DNA of 64,000 nt from Acholeplasmatales bacterium. GTDB taxonomy: Bacteria; Bacillota_I; Bacilli_A; Acholeplasmatales; Anaeroplasmataceae. The notes beneath the pieces were generated by a model that saw only the letters and a program-made list of their open reading frames with translations, was not told where the DNA came from and did no database searches. The DNA is taken from assembly GCA_017454375.1 (NCBI GenBank), contig JAFTDB010000033.1, positions 62,001-126,000 of the forward strand. Direction: 5' to 3'. The translations under genes were made by a program, and so were the position numbers. Below are positions 45,287 through 53,217 of this stretch, piece after piece. Every line of letters begins with the position of its first letter. Positions within the stretch are counted from its first letter, which is position 1.

Positions 45287-46865
45287 TTAATGCACTCCAC
45301 TCTTCCTCAGTTAAGCTACTATCTTGTGCATAACCAAAATTCTTATCTGGCTTTTCTTTAGTTAAGTCTAAGGCACCAGTCATCATTAAACCAATTTCTT
45401 CTTTATTAGTATTTTTTGTATGAACTATGCCCATATTCCTACCTTGATGTAAAACCATTATCTTGTCACAAAATGTTAGTAATACATCTAAGTCTTCACC
45501 AATGAATAGGATGGCTGTATTTTTTTCTTTTTCTTGATTTAGAATATCATAAATCATATAAGAAGAATTGATATCTAAGCCACGTACTGGATAAGCAGTA
45601 ATTAATACAGTAGGGTTTGTGCCAATTTCTCTACCAACTAGAATCTTTTGTACATTACCACCACTTAGGTTTTTAACAGGAGTATCTGGTGTAGCACCTG
45701 ATACGTTATATCTACTAATTAGATATTCAGCTTGCTTACGAGCTTTCTTTCTATCAACAAATGAAGATTTACCTTCATTATAGTTTTTAAGTAATAGGTT
45801 ATCTGTAATAGATAGGTGTGGTGCAAGACCAAGTCCTAACCTATCTTCAGGTATAAAGCTCATATAAACGCCTAATTCCCTGATTTTCTCAGCAGTATAG
45901 CCATTTATACATCTTCCCTGATGAACGATGTTTCCTGTGTATCCTCTAAGGCCTACAAGGGCTTCACATAATTCCTTTTGACCACAGCCTGCGATACCAG
46001 CAACACCAAGTATCTGGCCACCACGCAAGAAGAATGATAAATCCTCAATAGCCTTAGTACCATCATCCTTCATTACATTAAGTCCTCTTACCTCTAGGGT
46101 AGGAGAAGTTGCTTTAATTAATAATCTATTTAATTTTAGATCTATTTTCTTACCAACCATTAAATCAGTTAATTCCTTAGGTGATGTTTCACTTGTGTTA
46201 ACAGTTTTAACATTTTCGCCTTTTCTTAATATCATTACTCTATCACTGATTTCCATAACTTCAGCAAGCTTATGAGTAATAATGATTACTGATTTACCAT
46301 TTTCCTTCATTGCTCTTAAGACACTGAAGAATTTCTTAATTTCCTGAGGAGTTAATACAGCAGTAGGCTCATCAAGAATTAAAATGTTGGCATTTTTATA
46401 TAATACTTTAACAATTTCTACAGTTTGTTTTTCAGATACTGATATATCATGGATTTTTTTATTTAAATCAATATTGAATCCATATTTCTCTGCAATATCT
46501 AAAATTATTTTTTTCTTTTCACTATTTTTATATCCAAGGTGATTGTCGTCACCTAGGATAATATTTTCAAATGTTGTGAATACATCAATTAGCTTGAAGT
46601 GCTGATGTACCATACCTATTCCGTATTTATAAGCAGTAGAAGGTGATTTGATTTTAACATTTTCACCATTGATTATGATCTCACCCTCATCAGGCTTATA
46701 GATACCACTTATAATATTCATTAATGTGGTTTTACCACATCCATTTTCTCCTAGAACAGATAAGATTTCACCTTTATATAAAGTTAGATTAATGTCTTTA
46801 TTAGCATAGATGTCACCAAATCTTTTTGATATTCCAACTAATTCAATTATTTTTTGTCCTTCCAT
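45276..46865 (-). CDS. ABC nucleoside transporter ATPase, twin-domain (NupA/YufO-like)
   Basis: The 529-aa cytosolic protein has two fused ATPase halves, as in the sugar/nucleoside importer class. The first half has Walker A GENGCGKTT (about 38-46) and Walker B ILILDEPTA, but its signature reads ISVSEKQTVEI, so it is not canonical LSGGQ. The second half has a degenerate Walker A (GIAGCGQKEL), a good LSGGNVQK signature and TAYPVRGLDI in place of the usual Walker B end. Such asymmetric pairs, where one composite site is weak, are normal for this class. It drives purine nucleoside uptake with the two permeases and the BMP lipoprotein. Confidence 0.9.
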   Translation of the reverse strand: MEGQKIIELVGISKRFGDIYANKDINLTLYKGEILSVLGENGCGKTTLMNIISGIYKPDEGEIIINGENVKIKSPSTAYKYGIGMVHQHFKLIDVFTTFENIILGDDNHLGYKNSEKKKIILDIAEKYGFNIDLNKKIHDISVSEKQTVEIVKVLYKNANILILDEPTAVLTPQEIKKFFSVLRAMKENGKSVIIITHKLAEVMEISDRVMILRKGENVKTVNTSETSPKELTDLMVGKKIDLKLNRLLIKATSPTLEVRGLNVMKDDGTKAIEDLSFFLRGGQILGVAGIAGCGQKELCEALVGLRGYTGNIVHQGRCINGYTAEKIRELGVYMSFIPEDRLGLGLAPHLSITDNLLLKNYNEGKSSFVDRKKARKQAEYLISRYNVSGATPDTPVKNLSGGNVQKILVGREIGTNPTVLITAYPVRGLDINSSYMIYDILNQEKEKNTAILFIGEDLDVLLTFCDKIMVLHQGRNMGIVHTKNTNKEEIGLMMTGALDLTKEKPDKNFGYAQDSSLTEEEWSALNEK

Positions 46866-46892
46866 AAACCTAACTCCTTCGTTTATTTAGAA

Positions 46893-46920
46893 AATTAAGG
46901 CAGTTTTTTCTGCCTTAATT
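46893..46920 (-). terminator. intercistronic hairpin between the BMP lipoprotein and ATPase genes
   Basis: On the minus strand AATTAAGGCAG (46920-46910) pairs with CTGCCTTAATT (46903-46893) across a 6-base loop. Only TT follows the stem, so it is at most a leaky terminator or an mRNA 3'-end stabiliser. Such a site would let the binding protein be made in excess over the transporter core. Confidence 0.6.
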
Positions 46921-46922
46921 CA

Positions 46923-48254
46923 TTAGTTTAAAGTAGTAATTCCATCAATACGTAAATCGAAATAAGGGGCACTTCTAAATACTGATTCTTTAAATACACC
47001 GTTGGCAACAACTTGAGTATCACCAGTATAATCAGGATCTGAGTTAACATCAGCTAGATAACCAGTAACACGGTTGCTAGAATCAACAGTAGCATTTAAA
47101 TTGAAGAAAGTAGTAGTACCATTACCACGAGTAGAAACAGTGAATTTTGATGTATCAAATACATTAAGTGTACCAGCAATTAATTGAGCTTTAGCTGCAT
47201 CGATAGCTGCTTGAGTACCTGTAGCTGCATGAGAGCCAATAGCATCAAGAGCAACAGCACCATTGCTTAAATTACCAGTCCAGTCTTTTTCAACACTGTA
47301 ACCATCAATTCTTGATTGAATTAAATATTTAAAATATGGAGTCCAATCGATCTTAGAAGATACGATATAAGTATTAGGACAATGAGCAGCAGTTGAACCA
47401 TTGTAAGTAACGTTTGGAACACCTGCAGTTTCACATGCATTTGGAGCACCCATTGAGTCTGCATGTTGAGAAATTAATTTAGCACCTCTTTGAATAAGGT
47501 TGTTAGCTGCTTGACCTTCAAGTTCAATATTAAACCAGCTATTTGTAAATTGAACTTCCATTGTAACAGAAGGACAAACTGATTTAGCACCTAAATAGAA
47601 TGATGTATAACCAGAAATAACTTCAGCATATGGGAATGCACCTACATAGCCCATCTTAGCTTCAGAAGCTTGGAATTGACCTGCTTGAATCATTTCATTA
47701 AGCTTCATACCAGCAGCGATACCTGCTAGATATCTACCTTCATAAATAGAAGCAAATGCATTACCAAAGTTTGTTAAGTTTTCTGTATGAGCCTTAGTAC
47801 CAGTTGCATGAGCAAATAGTACATCTTCGTGTTCTTCAGCCGCATCAATTAAATAATCCTCATGACCGAATGAATCAGCAAATACTACATTACAAGTTAA
47901 TGCAAGTTGTGAAGCTGCTTCATAGCAAGAATTGTCTTCGTCAATACCACTTCTGACAAGTAACTGTGATTCACTAAGACCAAGTTCGCTAACTGCTCTT
48001 TTCATTGAATCAATGAAGTTTTTATCATAAGTAGAAGTTTCATCATGTAAAGTGATTAAGCCAACCTTAATGTTAGCTTTACTAACTGGTGTGAATACCT
48101 TAGTTCTAGTTTCAGTAGTAGTTGTAGCAGTGCTTGTAGTTGTTGTATTGCCACCAGTTGAATTTGTTGTAGTACCTGTAGCTGCTTTAGCTCCACAAGC
48201 TGCTAAGCTTAATACAGCAGCACCTGCTAATAATGATGCAAAGATTTTTTTCAT
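46923..48254 (-). CDS. BMP-family substrate-binding lipoprotein (purine nucleoside)
   Basis: The 443-aa exported lipoprotein has a signal peptide with lipobox LAAC (Cys at about residue 20), followed by a Thr/Asn-rich linker (TGTTTNSTGGNTTTTSTATT in part). The mature domain has the BMP/Med pattern: KVGLITLHDETSTYDKNFIDS, NVVFADSFGHEDYLIDAAEEH, KMGYVGAFPYAEVISGYTSF, and GAKLISQHADSMGAPNACE. Known family members bind purine nucleosides or similar ligands. It is the first gene of the importer block and lies 38 bases after xpt. The substrate is inferred from the guanine riboswitch upstream. Confidence 0.88.
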   Translation of the reverse strand: MKKIFASLLAGAAVLSLAACGAKAATGTTTNSTGGNTTTTSTATTTTETRTKVFTPVSKANIKVGLITLHDETSTYDKNFIDSMKRAVSELGLSESQLLVRSGIDEDNSCYEAASQLALTCNVVFADSFGHEDYLIDAAEEHEDVLFAHATGTKAHTENLTNFGNAFASIYEGRYLAGIAAGMKLNEMIQAGQFQASEAKMGYVGAFPYAEVISGYTSFYLGAKSVCPSVTMEVQFTNSWFNIELEGQAANNLIQRGAKLISQHADSMGAPNACETAGVPNVTYNGSTAAHCPNTYIVSSKIDWTPYFKYLIQSRIDGYSVEKDWTGNLSNGAVALDAIGSHAATGTQAAIDAAKAQLIAGTLNVFDTSKFTVSTRGNGTTTFFNLNATVDSSNRVTGYLADVNSDPDYTGDTQVVANGVFKESVFRSAPYFDLRIDGITTLN

Positions 48255-48292
48255 AATTTGTTTCTCTCTCCCTAAATTAATAAATTATTTTT

Positions 48293-48859
48293 TTAATCTT
48301 TAAATTTTATGGTGTTATCACCCATATATTCAATTTTTGCTAAAGAAAACACGTCAATGTTTTGGGCTCTTAATTCATTTCCTCCATTTTGATATTCTTT
48401 TTCTATACATATAGCAGCGCCAACTAAGTTAGCGTTAGCTTGCTTAACTAAATCTATTAATGCTTTTAAGGAATTACCTAAGGCTAGGAAATCATCAACA
48501 ATTAAGATGTTTTCACCTTCTTTGAAATATTCCTTGTTGGAAAATATTTCAACTGTATTGTGATGAGTATAGGATTCAACCTTTGCCTTAATGATGTTAC
48601 CAGATAGGTTTGATGTCATACCCTTCTTAGCAAATATCATATCTTTTTGATATTCAATAGCAACAGCAGTAGCAAATGGAATACCAGAAGCTTCAATTGT
48701 GAAAATCTTATCTACATTTTTGAAATGTTTTTTTACCTCGATTGCCATATTAGTAAGTAATTTAACATCAACTCTTTGATTTAAAAAGCTACCTACCTTT
48801 AAAATATCACCAGGTAATATTTCTCCACATTCAAGAATCTTGTTTTCTAATTCCTTCAT
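48293..48859 (-). CDS. xpt: xanthine phosphoribosyltransferase
   Basis: This cytosolic salvage enzyme turns xanthine and PRPP into XMP, which the guaA product downstream converts to GMP. The 188 residues match the family length. The PRPP-binding motif is ILIVDDFLALGNSLKAL (about 122-138), and KVGSFLNQRVDVKLL and EASGIPFATAVA are Xpt-specific segments. It is the first gene of the purine operon, with AGGAGA as ribosome binding site before ATG 48859. A guanine riboswitch and two successive terminators lie in its leader, so guanine should switch off the whole unit. Confidence 0.95.
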   Translation of the reverse strand: MKELENKILECGEILPGDILKVGSFLNQRVDVKLLTNMAIEVKKHFKNVDKIFTIEASGIPFATAVAIEYQKDMIFAKKGMTSNLSGNIIKAKVESYTHHNTVEIFSNKEYFKEGENILIVDDFLALGNSLKALIDLVKQANANLVGAAICIEKEYQNGGNELRAQNIDVFSLAKIEYMGDNTIKFKD

Positions 48860-48871
48860 AAGTCTCCTTAA

Positions 48872-48907
48872 ACAAAAGAAAAAGCGATAAGTATATACCT
48901 ATCGCTT
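48872..48907 (-). terminator. second terminator in the xpt leader
   Basis: On the minus strand AAGCGATA (48907-48900) pairs with TATCGCTT (48889-48882), with a run TTTTTCTTTT after it. It lies downstream of the riboswitch terminator and 8-10 bases before the ribosome binding site. Confidence 0.7.
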
Positions 48908-48918
48908 AAATTTCACAC

Positions 48919-48956
48919 TCAAAAAAATACTACAATAGCCTTACTATTTTAGTATT
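48919..48956 (-). terminator. terminator of the guanine riboswitch expression platform
   Basis: On the minus strand AATACTA plus ATAG (48956-48944) pairs with CTAT plus TAGTATT (48938-48926), followed by TTTTT. The ACTATT at the 3' side of riboswitch P1 can instead pair with AATAGT in the left arm, giving an antiterminator. Confidence 0.8.
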
Positions 48957-48960
48957 TAAT

Positions 48961-49027
48961 CCAATAGTCGTGTTTTACGGTAACACGGTAGAAACTCCTT
49001 CACCACTAGCTCAAAGGTATATATTGG
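48961..49027 (-). ncRNA. guanine-class purine riboswitch
   Basis: Read on the minus strand, P1 is CCAATA (49027-49022) with TATTGG (48966-48961). P3 is CGTGT with ACACG. The core words GTTTCTACC, CCGTAAA and GACTAT match the purine aptamer; the C in GACTAT is the specificity base, which is C for guanine and U for adenine. A GG in the P2 loop can pair with the CC of the P3 loop. It controls xpt and the nucleoside importer. Confidence 0.93.
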
Positions 49028-49089
49028 CTTTATTCAATTTCCATTTATATGATAATTCAATTTACGTGATTTTTTAAGTGTATAATTTA

Positions 49090-49103
49090 TGTAAACGTAT
49101 TCA
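49090..49103. promoter_or_regulatory. cre-like site in the divergent 48860-49391 intergenic region
   Basis: TGTAAACGTATTCA matches TGNAANCGNWNNCA at every defined position. A TATAAT lies just before it on the plus strand (49081-49086). The gene-free region 48860-49391 otherwise holds the guanine riboswitch leader (minus strand), an 8-bp inverted repeat (TCAATGAT / ATCATTGA at 49123-49141) and the S-box-like riboswitch (plus strand). Confidence 0.5.
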
Positions 49104-49190
49104 TGTTTTTTCTAAGTATTTTTCAATGATTATATCATTGAGTAAAATTCAATGTTTTCGTTAGTTTTCGAAAAAAACATAAAAAAATGA

Positions 49191-49219
49191 TTGTAAAACA
49201 ACTTATGTTATTTTAAAAT
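49191..49219 (+). promoter_or_regulatory. promoter for the first S-box-like riboswitch
   Basis: TTGTAA (49191-49196) and TAAAAT (49214-49219) are 17 bases apart. The transcript would start just before the aptamer P1 strand. Confidence 0.55.
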
Positions 49220-49223
49220 ATAA

Positions 49224-49307
49224 GTACCATAAAGAGAAGATGAGAGACAAGCTCTGTGAATCTTCAGCAACCTACAATATGCAAGGTGCTAAAGCTTGAA
49301 CGATGGG
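49224..49307 (+). ncRNA. S-box-like (SAM-I clan) riboswitch, P4-less variant, copy 1
   Basis: P1 is CCAT (49227-49230) with ATGG (49303-49306). P2 is GAAGA with TCTTC, enclosing GAG-ACAAG-CTC (49244-49254). The P3 region has GCAACC ... AAGGTGCTAA. CAAG in the P2 loop (49248-49251) can pair with CTTG (49295-49298), as in the SAM-I pseudoknot. The helix P4 that normally follows is missing: four bases separate the pseudoknot strand from P1. Its 33-base 3' core is identical to the copy at 63394-63426. Confidence 0.8.
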
Positions 49308-49325
49308 ATTTATAATAAGCTTTTT

Positions 49326-49356
49326 AATCCTATCAGACGATGGGATTTTCTTTTTC
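49326..49356 (+). terminator. riboswitch-controlled terminator before the 80-aa ORF
   Basis: AATCCTATC (49326-49334) pairs with GATGGGATT (49339-49347) around AGAC, followed by a T-rich run. The same left arm can pair with GATGGGATT at 49302-49310, which includes the 3' strand of P1, so P1 formation and antitermination exclude each other. Confidence 0.85.
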
Positions 49357-49391
49357 TTTATGGAATTTTTTGAAAAGAGGAAAAGAAAAAG

Positions 49392-49634
49392 ATGAAAAAA
49401 ATTAATGGGGTAGTATTAGTATTAGAGGATGGTAACAAGAAAGGATTATATGATCTATGTAAAGAATATGGAATAGATATGCCATATGAAGATTTATTTT
49501 TTGATGATAATGAATATCATTTATTCGCGATTAATGATTCAAAAATAGGATTATGCTCCACAATTGTTGCAAAAAACAGTAAAAAAACTATACACGGATT
49601 AGAAGAATTGACATATTTATTACAAAATTGTTAG
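49392..49634 (+). CDS. 80-aa orphan protein under S-box-like control, function unknown
   Basis: I do not recognise this protein. It is soluble, with a possible beta-strand start (KINGVVLVLEDGNKKGLYDL), an acidic middle (DLFFDDNEYHLFAINDS), two Cys (one central, one the last residue) and a helix near the end. It has a good ribosome binding site (GAGGAAAAG) and is the only gene between a riboswitch terminator and the separate fba promoter, so the riboswitch seems to exist for it alone. Methionine, SAM or sulfur metabolism is the natural place to look for a role, but the protein itself gives no evidence for that. Confidence 0.65.
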   Translation: MKKINGVVLVLEDGNKKGLYDLCKEYGIDMPYEDLFFDDNEYHLFAINDSKIGLCSTIVAKNSKKTIHGLEELTYLLQNC

Positions 49635-49691
49635 CCTTATAAAACTTTTTTATATTTTTTTACTATTTATATAACACTTTTAGAAAAAATG

Positions 49692-49700
49692 TGTTAAAAT
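49692..49700 (+). promoter_or_regulatory. extended -10 promoter for fba
   Basis: TGTTAAAAT at 49692-49700 is an extended -10 element. No good -35 is seen. A strong AGGAGG ribosome binding site precedes the ATG at 49733. Confidence 0.55.
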
Positions 49701-49732
49701 ATACCTAGTGTGTAAAATAGGAGGAATTATTT

Positions 49733-50716
49733 ATGCCTTTAGTAAATTCTAAAGAAATGTTTGAAAAAGCTTACAAAGGTGGTTATGCTGTAGGTGCTTT
49801 CAATGTTAACAACATGGAAATCGTTCAAGCAATAACTGAAGCTGCTGGTGAACTTCATTCTCCAGTTATCTTACAAGTATCAAAGGGTGCTAGAAAATAT
49901 GCAAATTCTAAGTACTTAATTCACATGGTAAAAGCTGCTAACGAAAATTATCCTGATCTACCAATCGTATTACACCTAGATCATGGTGATTCATTCGAAT
50001 TATGTAAAGCTTGTATCGATGATGGCTTCACATCAGTTATGATTGACTATTCTGGTCATCCATATGAAGAAAATGTAGAAGTAACTAGAAAAGTATGTGA
50101 ATATGCACATGACGTTAAAGCTCGTGGCCGTTATGTTACAGTAGAAGCTGAACTTGGTACACTTGCTGGTGTAGAAGACGAAGTAAAAGTTGAATTCGGT
50201 AAATCAAGCTACACTGATCCTGAACAAGTACAAGATTTCGTAACTCGTACAGGCGTTGACTCTTTAGCAATCGCAATTGGTACATCTCATGGTGCTTACA
50301 AATTCAAAGCTGAACAATGTACAAGAAATGAAAAAGGAATTCTTGTTCCACCTCCACTAAGACTAGACATCCTAGAGGAAGTAGAAAAGAGATTACCAGG
50401 ATTCCCTATCGTATTACATGGTTCATCTTCAGTTCCACAAGAATATGTTAAGATTATTAACGAACATGGTGGAAAGATGCCAGATGCAATCGGTATTCCT
50501 GAAGACCAATTAAGAGAAGCAGCTAAGAGAGCTGTATGTAAGATCAATATTGACTCAGACCTACGTTTAGGTATGACTGCTGCAATCAGATTACATTTCG
50601 ATGAACATCCAGATCATTTCGACCCACGTCAATATCTAGGTGATGGTAGAGAATATGTTAAATCTGTAGTTAAACATAAGATCACTGAAGTATTAGGCAG
50701 CGAAAACAAAGCATAA
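49733..50716 (+). CDS. fba: class II fructose-1,6-bisphosphate aldolase
   Basis: This cytosolic, zinc-dependent glycolytic enzyme splits fructose-1,6-bisphosphate into DHAP and glyceraldehyde-3-phosphate. The 327-aa length and sequence match the class II family. The catalytic Asp and a zinc His are in HLDHGDS (residues 81-87), further metal and substrate residues lie in EAELGTLAGVED (about 139-150), and phosphate-binding segments are AIGTSHGAYKF and VLHGSSSVP. KINIDSDLR near the C-terminus fits the DHAP-binding segment. The gene is monocistronic with its own promoter and terminator. Confidence 0.96.
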   Translation: MPLVNSKEMFEKAYKGGYAVGAFNVNNMEIVQAITEAAGELHSPVILQVSKGARKYANSKYLIHMVKAANENYPDLPIVLHLDHGDSFELCKACIDDGFTSVMIDYSGHPYEENVEVTRKVCEYAHDVKARGRYVTVEAELGTLAGVEDEVKVEFGKSSYTDPEQVQDFVTRTGVDSLAIAIGTSHGAYKFKAEQCTRNEKGILVPPPLRLDILEEVEKRLPGFPIVLHGSSSVPQEYVKIINEHGGKMPDAIGIPEDQLREAAKRAVCKINIDSDLRLGMTAAIRLHFDEHPDHFDPRQYLGDGREYVKSVVKHKITEVLGSENKA

Positions 50717-50734
50717 TATAATTTAAACAAAATA

Positions 50735-50768
50735 AAAACATTGGACCGAAATCCAATGTTTTTTTGTT
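50735..50768. terminator. bidirectional terminator between fba and the beta-propeller gene
   Basis: AAAACATTGGA (50735-50745) pairs with TCCAATGTTTT (50752-50762), flanked by an A-run on the left and a T-run on the right. It ends fba and the convergent minus-strand gene. Confidence 0.85.
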
Positions 50769-50769
50769 T

Positions 50770-52662
50770 TTATGCCCAATTTTCAATAATTAGCTTTGTT
50801 GGAGTTGGTACATATATTACTCCATTAAACAAGAATAATCTTGTTTCATTATCGGTTACATAATTTTTATATAATGTTGTAACATCCTCACCATTAACAT
50901 CAATTTTAAATATTACATAATCTTTAGGTGTTAATGATACACCGAAATATAAAATATTTTCATAGTTGAAGAACCATAATTTGTATCCTTGTTTGAATAA
51001 ACCAGCATTAAATGATTCTACATATAAATCTGATTCATCTGCTAATATGCGTGCGTAATATGAATATGCAATTACATAATCTTTACCAACTTGTTTATTT
51101 TCACCATTATTAACTTCATATACTGATATTTTCTTTTTATTATTATCAGTATTTCCAAGGCCTAATAAATAATCCTTTTCACCTATTTTAAAACTATATG
51201 TATATTCAGAGAATCCAGGTACCTTTAACTGTGATACAATAGTAGGATTTGTAGGATCTGATAGGTCTATTTCATATAGTGGATCTGTCGTCATATAGGT
51301 CACTACATAACATAGATTATTATTGAATGATACAGATCTAACAGTTTCTCTTCCTAAACCTAAATTTTTAGTGATACATCCAGTTTTTTCTTTTTTATTT
51401 ATATCAAATATATTTAATTGATTTACTTCATAAGCTGTAGTAGAACAATTAGTTGATACAACTCTTAAATAATTATCTTTAATATCAATTGAATATTGAT
51501 TTATTATACTTCCCATTACTTTAAATGAACCAATTGGATCTAAATTAGTATCATATATATTAAGTAATGTATATCCTTGATACAAATATCTATTTTGCTC
51601 AATTGAGGCCTTAACAGTTAAATAATATGGAATTACAATATAATCCTTATTCATATAAATGAATGATGTATAATTACATGCAAAATCAACTTCTTTAATA
51701 TCTAAATCATTTAAATTGATCTTTAACATTTTATATATTGAATTAGGAATAGAAGTTAATGTTTCACTTGTATATACATAATTTGATAATAAGCCTGTAG
51801 CATATTTATATTGTCCAACTATATATAAATAATTATCAATTAATCTAGTGGTTTTAATAGAAGCGAAATCAGTAGAATATTCAATTTTAATTTCACTACC
51901 ATTAAAACTTAATATAGATAATGAATAATCACTATATAAAACAATCTTATCTTGATAGATTTGCATATTTATATTTTGAACAAAATAAGTTGGTGCATAG
52001 CTTGCATATAATATACAGCCATGCTCAATTTGTGTTCTTTCATTTATGATACTTGATATATCACGTTCTATGATTTTATTACCTTCTAAATCATATATTA
52101 TAAATTTATAATCATTATATTCTTTAGATAAATAATATACATAATGTGTATCAAATTTAGCGATATCTGCTTCATTGACACCAGTAACCTGATTATTAGT
52201 TTCATATGAATCTAAGCCATTAGAACCTGGATCTTGAGTTTCAGAATCAGTAGGCTCAATTACAGCAGTTGAGACGGGCATAGTCACCGCAGCGCTACCA
52301 GAACCACAACCTTGGATTGGGTTTGGAAGCTTTATTTTACTCATAAGCTTATATTCATCTTTTTTCTTATTAATATCACTTGAATTTGTAGATACTAGCT
52401 TAAAGTATTCCTTTTCTTGTATGGCTTTATTATCTTCATTGATTTTTGCCATAACCCTAGCGTTATGGTTATCTACAACTAGTGAATTTATTCCTAGCAC
52501 TGCAAATAATGTTAATACTACAGCAGCAAGAGAAGCAAGTATTATAACACCCTTACCAATTTTTCTATGTTTACGTACAGGTGCTACACATTCAAATTTT
52601 TCTTCGTTATAAGATTCATTAAATTCATTTTTTAATTCTTTTTTAAATTTTGAATATTTCAT
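50770..52662 (-). CDS. membrane-anchored beta-propeller protein, probable sigma-factor partner
   Basis: The 630-aa protein has a ~34-residue cytosolic N-terminus, one TM (about 35-57, GVIILASLAAVVLTLFAVLG) and a large outside domain. It carries the hallmark of secreted beta-propeller proteins, TNNQVTGVNEADIAKFDTHYVYYL in part (about 156-179), and blade-like repeats after it. A Gly/Ser/Pro-rich stretch near residues 117-150 links the two. The stop of the ECF sigma gene upstream overlaps its ATG by four bases (ATGA), the typical layout of sigma/anti-sigma pairs. The short cytosolic part may bind the sigma factor while the propeller senses an outside signal; that is an inference. No known anti-sigma zinc motif is seen. 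Confidence 0.78.
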   Translation of the reverse strand: MKYSKFKKELKNEFNESYNEEKFECVAPVRKHRKIGKGVIILASLAAVVLTLFAVLGINSLVVDNHNARVMAKINEDNKAIQEKEYFKLVSTNSSDINKKKDEYKLMSKIKLPNPIQGCGSGSAAVTMPVSTAVIEPTDSETQDPGSNGLDSYETNNQVTGVNEADIAKFDTHYVYYLSKEYNDYKFIIYDLEGNKIIERDISSIINERTQIEHGCILYASYAPTYFVQNINMQIYQDKIVLYSDYSLSILSFNGSEIKIEYSTDFASIKTTRLIDNYLYIVGQYKYATGLLSNYVYTSETLTSIPNSIYKMLKINLNDLDIKEVDFACNYTSFIYMNKDYIVIPYYLTVKASIEQNRYLYQGYTLLNIYDTNLDPIGSFKVMGSIINQYSIDIKDNYLRVVSTNCSTTAYEVNQLNIFDINKKEKTGCITKNLGLGRETVRSVSFNNNLCYVVTYMTTDPLYEIDLSDPTNPTIVSQLKVPGFSEYTYSFKIGEKDYLLGLGNTDNNKKKISVYEVNNGENKQVGKDYVIAYSYYARILADESDLYVESFNAGLFKQGYKLWFFNYENILYFGVSLTPKDYVIFKIDVNGEDVTTLYKNYVTDNETRLFLFNGVIYVPTPTKLIIENWA

Positions 52663-53147
52663 AATGTAGTCAGCTCCTTTTTTAGCTTTAATTTAGCTCT
52701 TTTGAAAATTTTATTTACATCATATGGAGTTAAATTAAATATTTTAGCAAGACGTTTAGTAGATGTGTTAAGTAGGACTTTCATTAAAAATATGTTTTTT
52801 TCATCCTCGTCTAAATGATTTATCGCAAACTTTAAACAAGGATTTAAATCGGGTGAAGAAGAAATAGTATCAATATCATCTATTTTTTCTTCCTTTTTCT
52901 TTCTTAAAAAATCGATTGCGGTATTTTTGGCCATTGTATAAATAAAGTTTTCAAATGAACCAGATTCATAATCTTTTATCTTGGTTGTTAGTTTTAAATA
53001 TACATCCTGGGCTAAATCCTTCATATCCTCTGGATCCTTAATATATGAGAATATTGCTGCCCTGACAATCGGTAAGCTTTTCTTATAAAGATCATCGAAT
53101 GCTTTAGTATCGCCATTTTTATACCTCATGGCTAAGTCATTTAACAT
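52659..53147 (-). CDS. ECF-type RNA polymerase sigma factor
   Basis: The 162-aa protein has only sigma regions 2 and 4. Region 2 (about 20-90) shows DPEDMKDLAQDVYLKLTT, the usual 'DaeDl.QevFl.l' core-binding segment, and FENFIYTMAKNTAIDFLRKKK. Region 4 (about 105-160) shows DEDEKNIFLMKVLLNTSTKRLAKIF-type HTH with YDVNKIFKRAKLKLKKEL. It directs RNA polymerase to alternative promoters. It ends in TGA inside the ATGA overlap with the beta-propeller gene, which is also the clearest evidence that TGA is a stop codon here. A TATAAT lies about 25 bases upstream of the start codon. Confidence 0.9.
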   Translation of the reverse strand: MLNDLAMRYKNGDTKAFDDLYKKSLPIVRAAIFSYIKDPEDMKDLAQDVYLKLTTKIKDYESGSFENFIYTMAKNTAIDFLRKKKEEKIDDIDTISSSPDLNPCLKFAINHLDEDEKNIFLMKVLLNTSTKRLAKIFNLTPYDVNKIFKRAKLKLKKELTTL

Positions 53148-53217
53148 ACCTACATCACTCCTACATTATAATAAACGAATAAGAAATTAATTTTTTTCAA
53201 AAAAAATAAAGAATTTT

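Noticed and set aside
52659..52661. Mollicutes-type code with TGA as tryptophan, suggested by the low GC and the gene set
   Set aside because: The ECF sigma gene ends in TGA in an ATGA overlap with the next gene, and Trp codons in all proteins read are TGG. The standard code fits.
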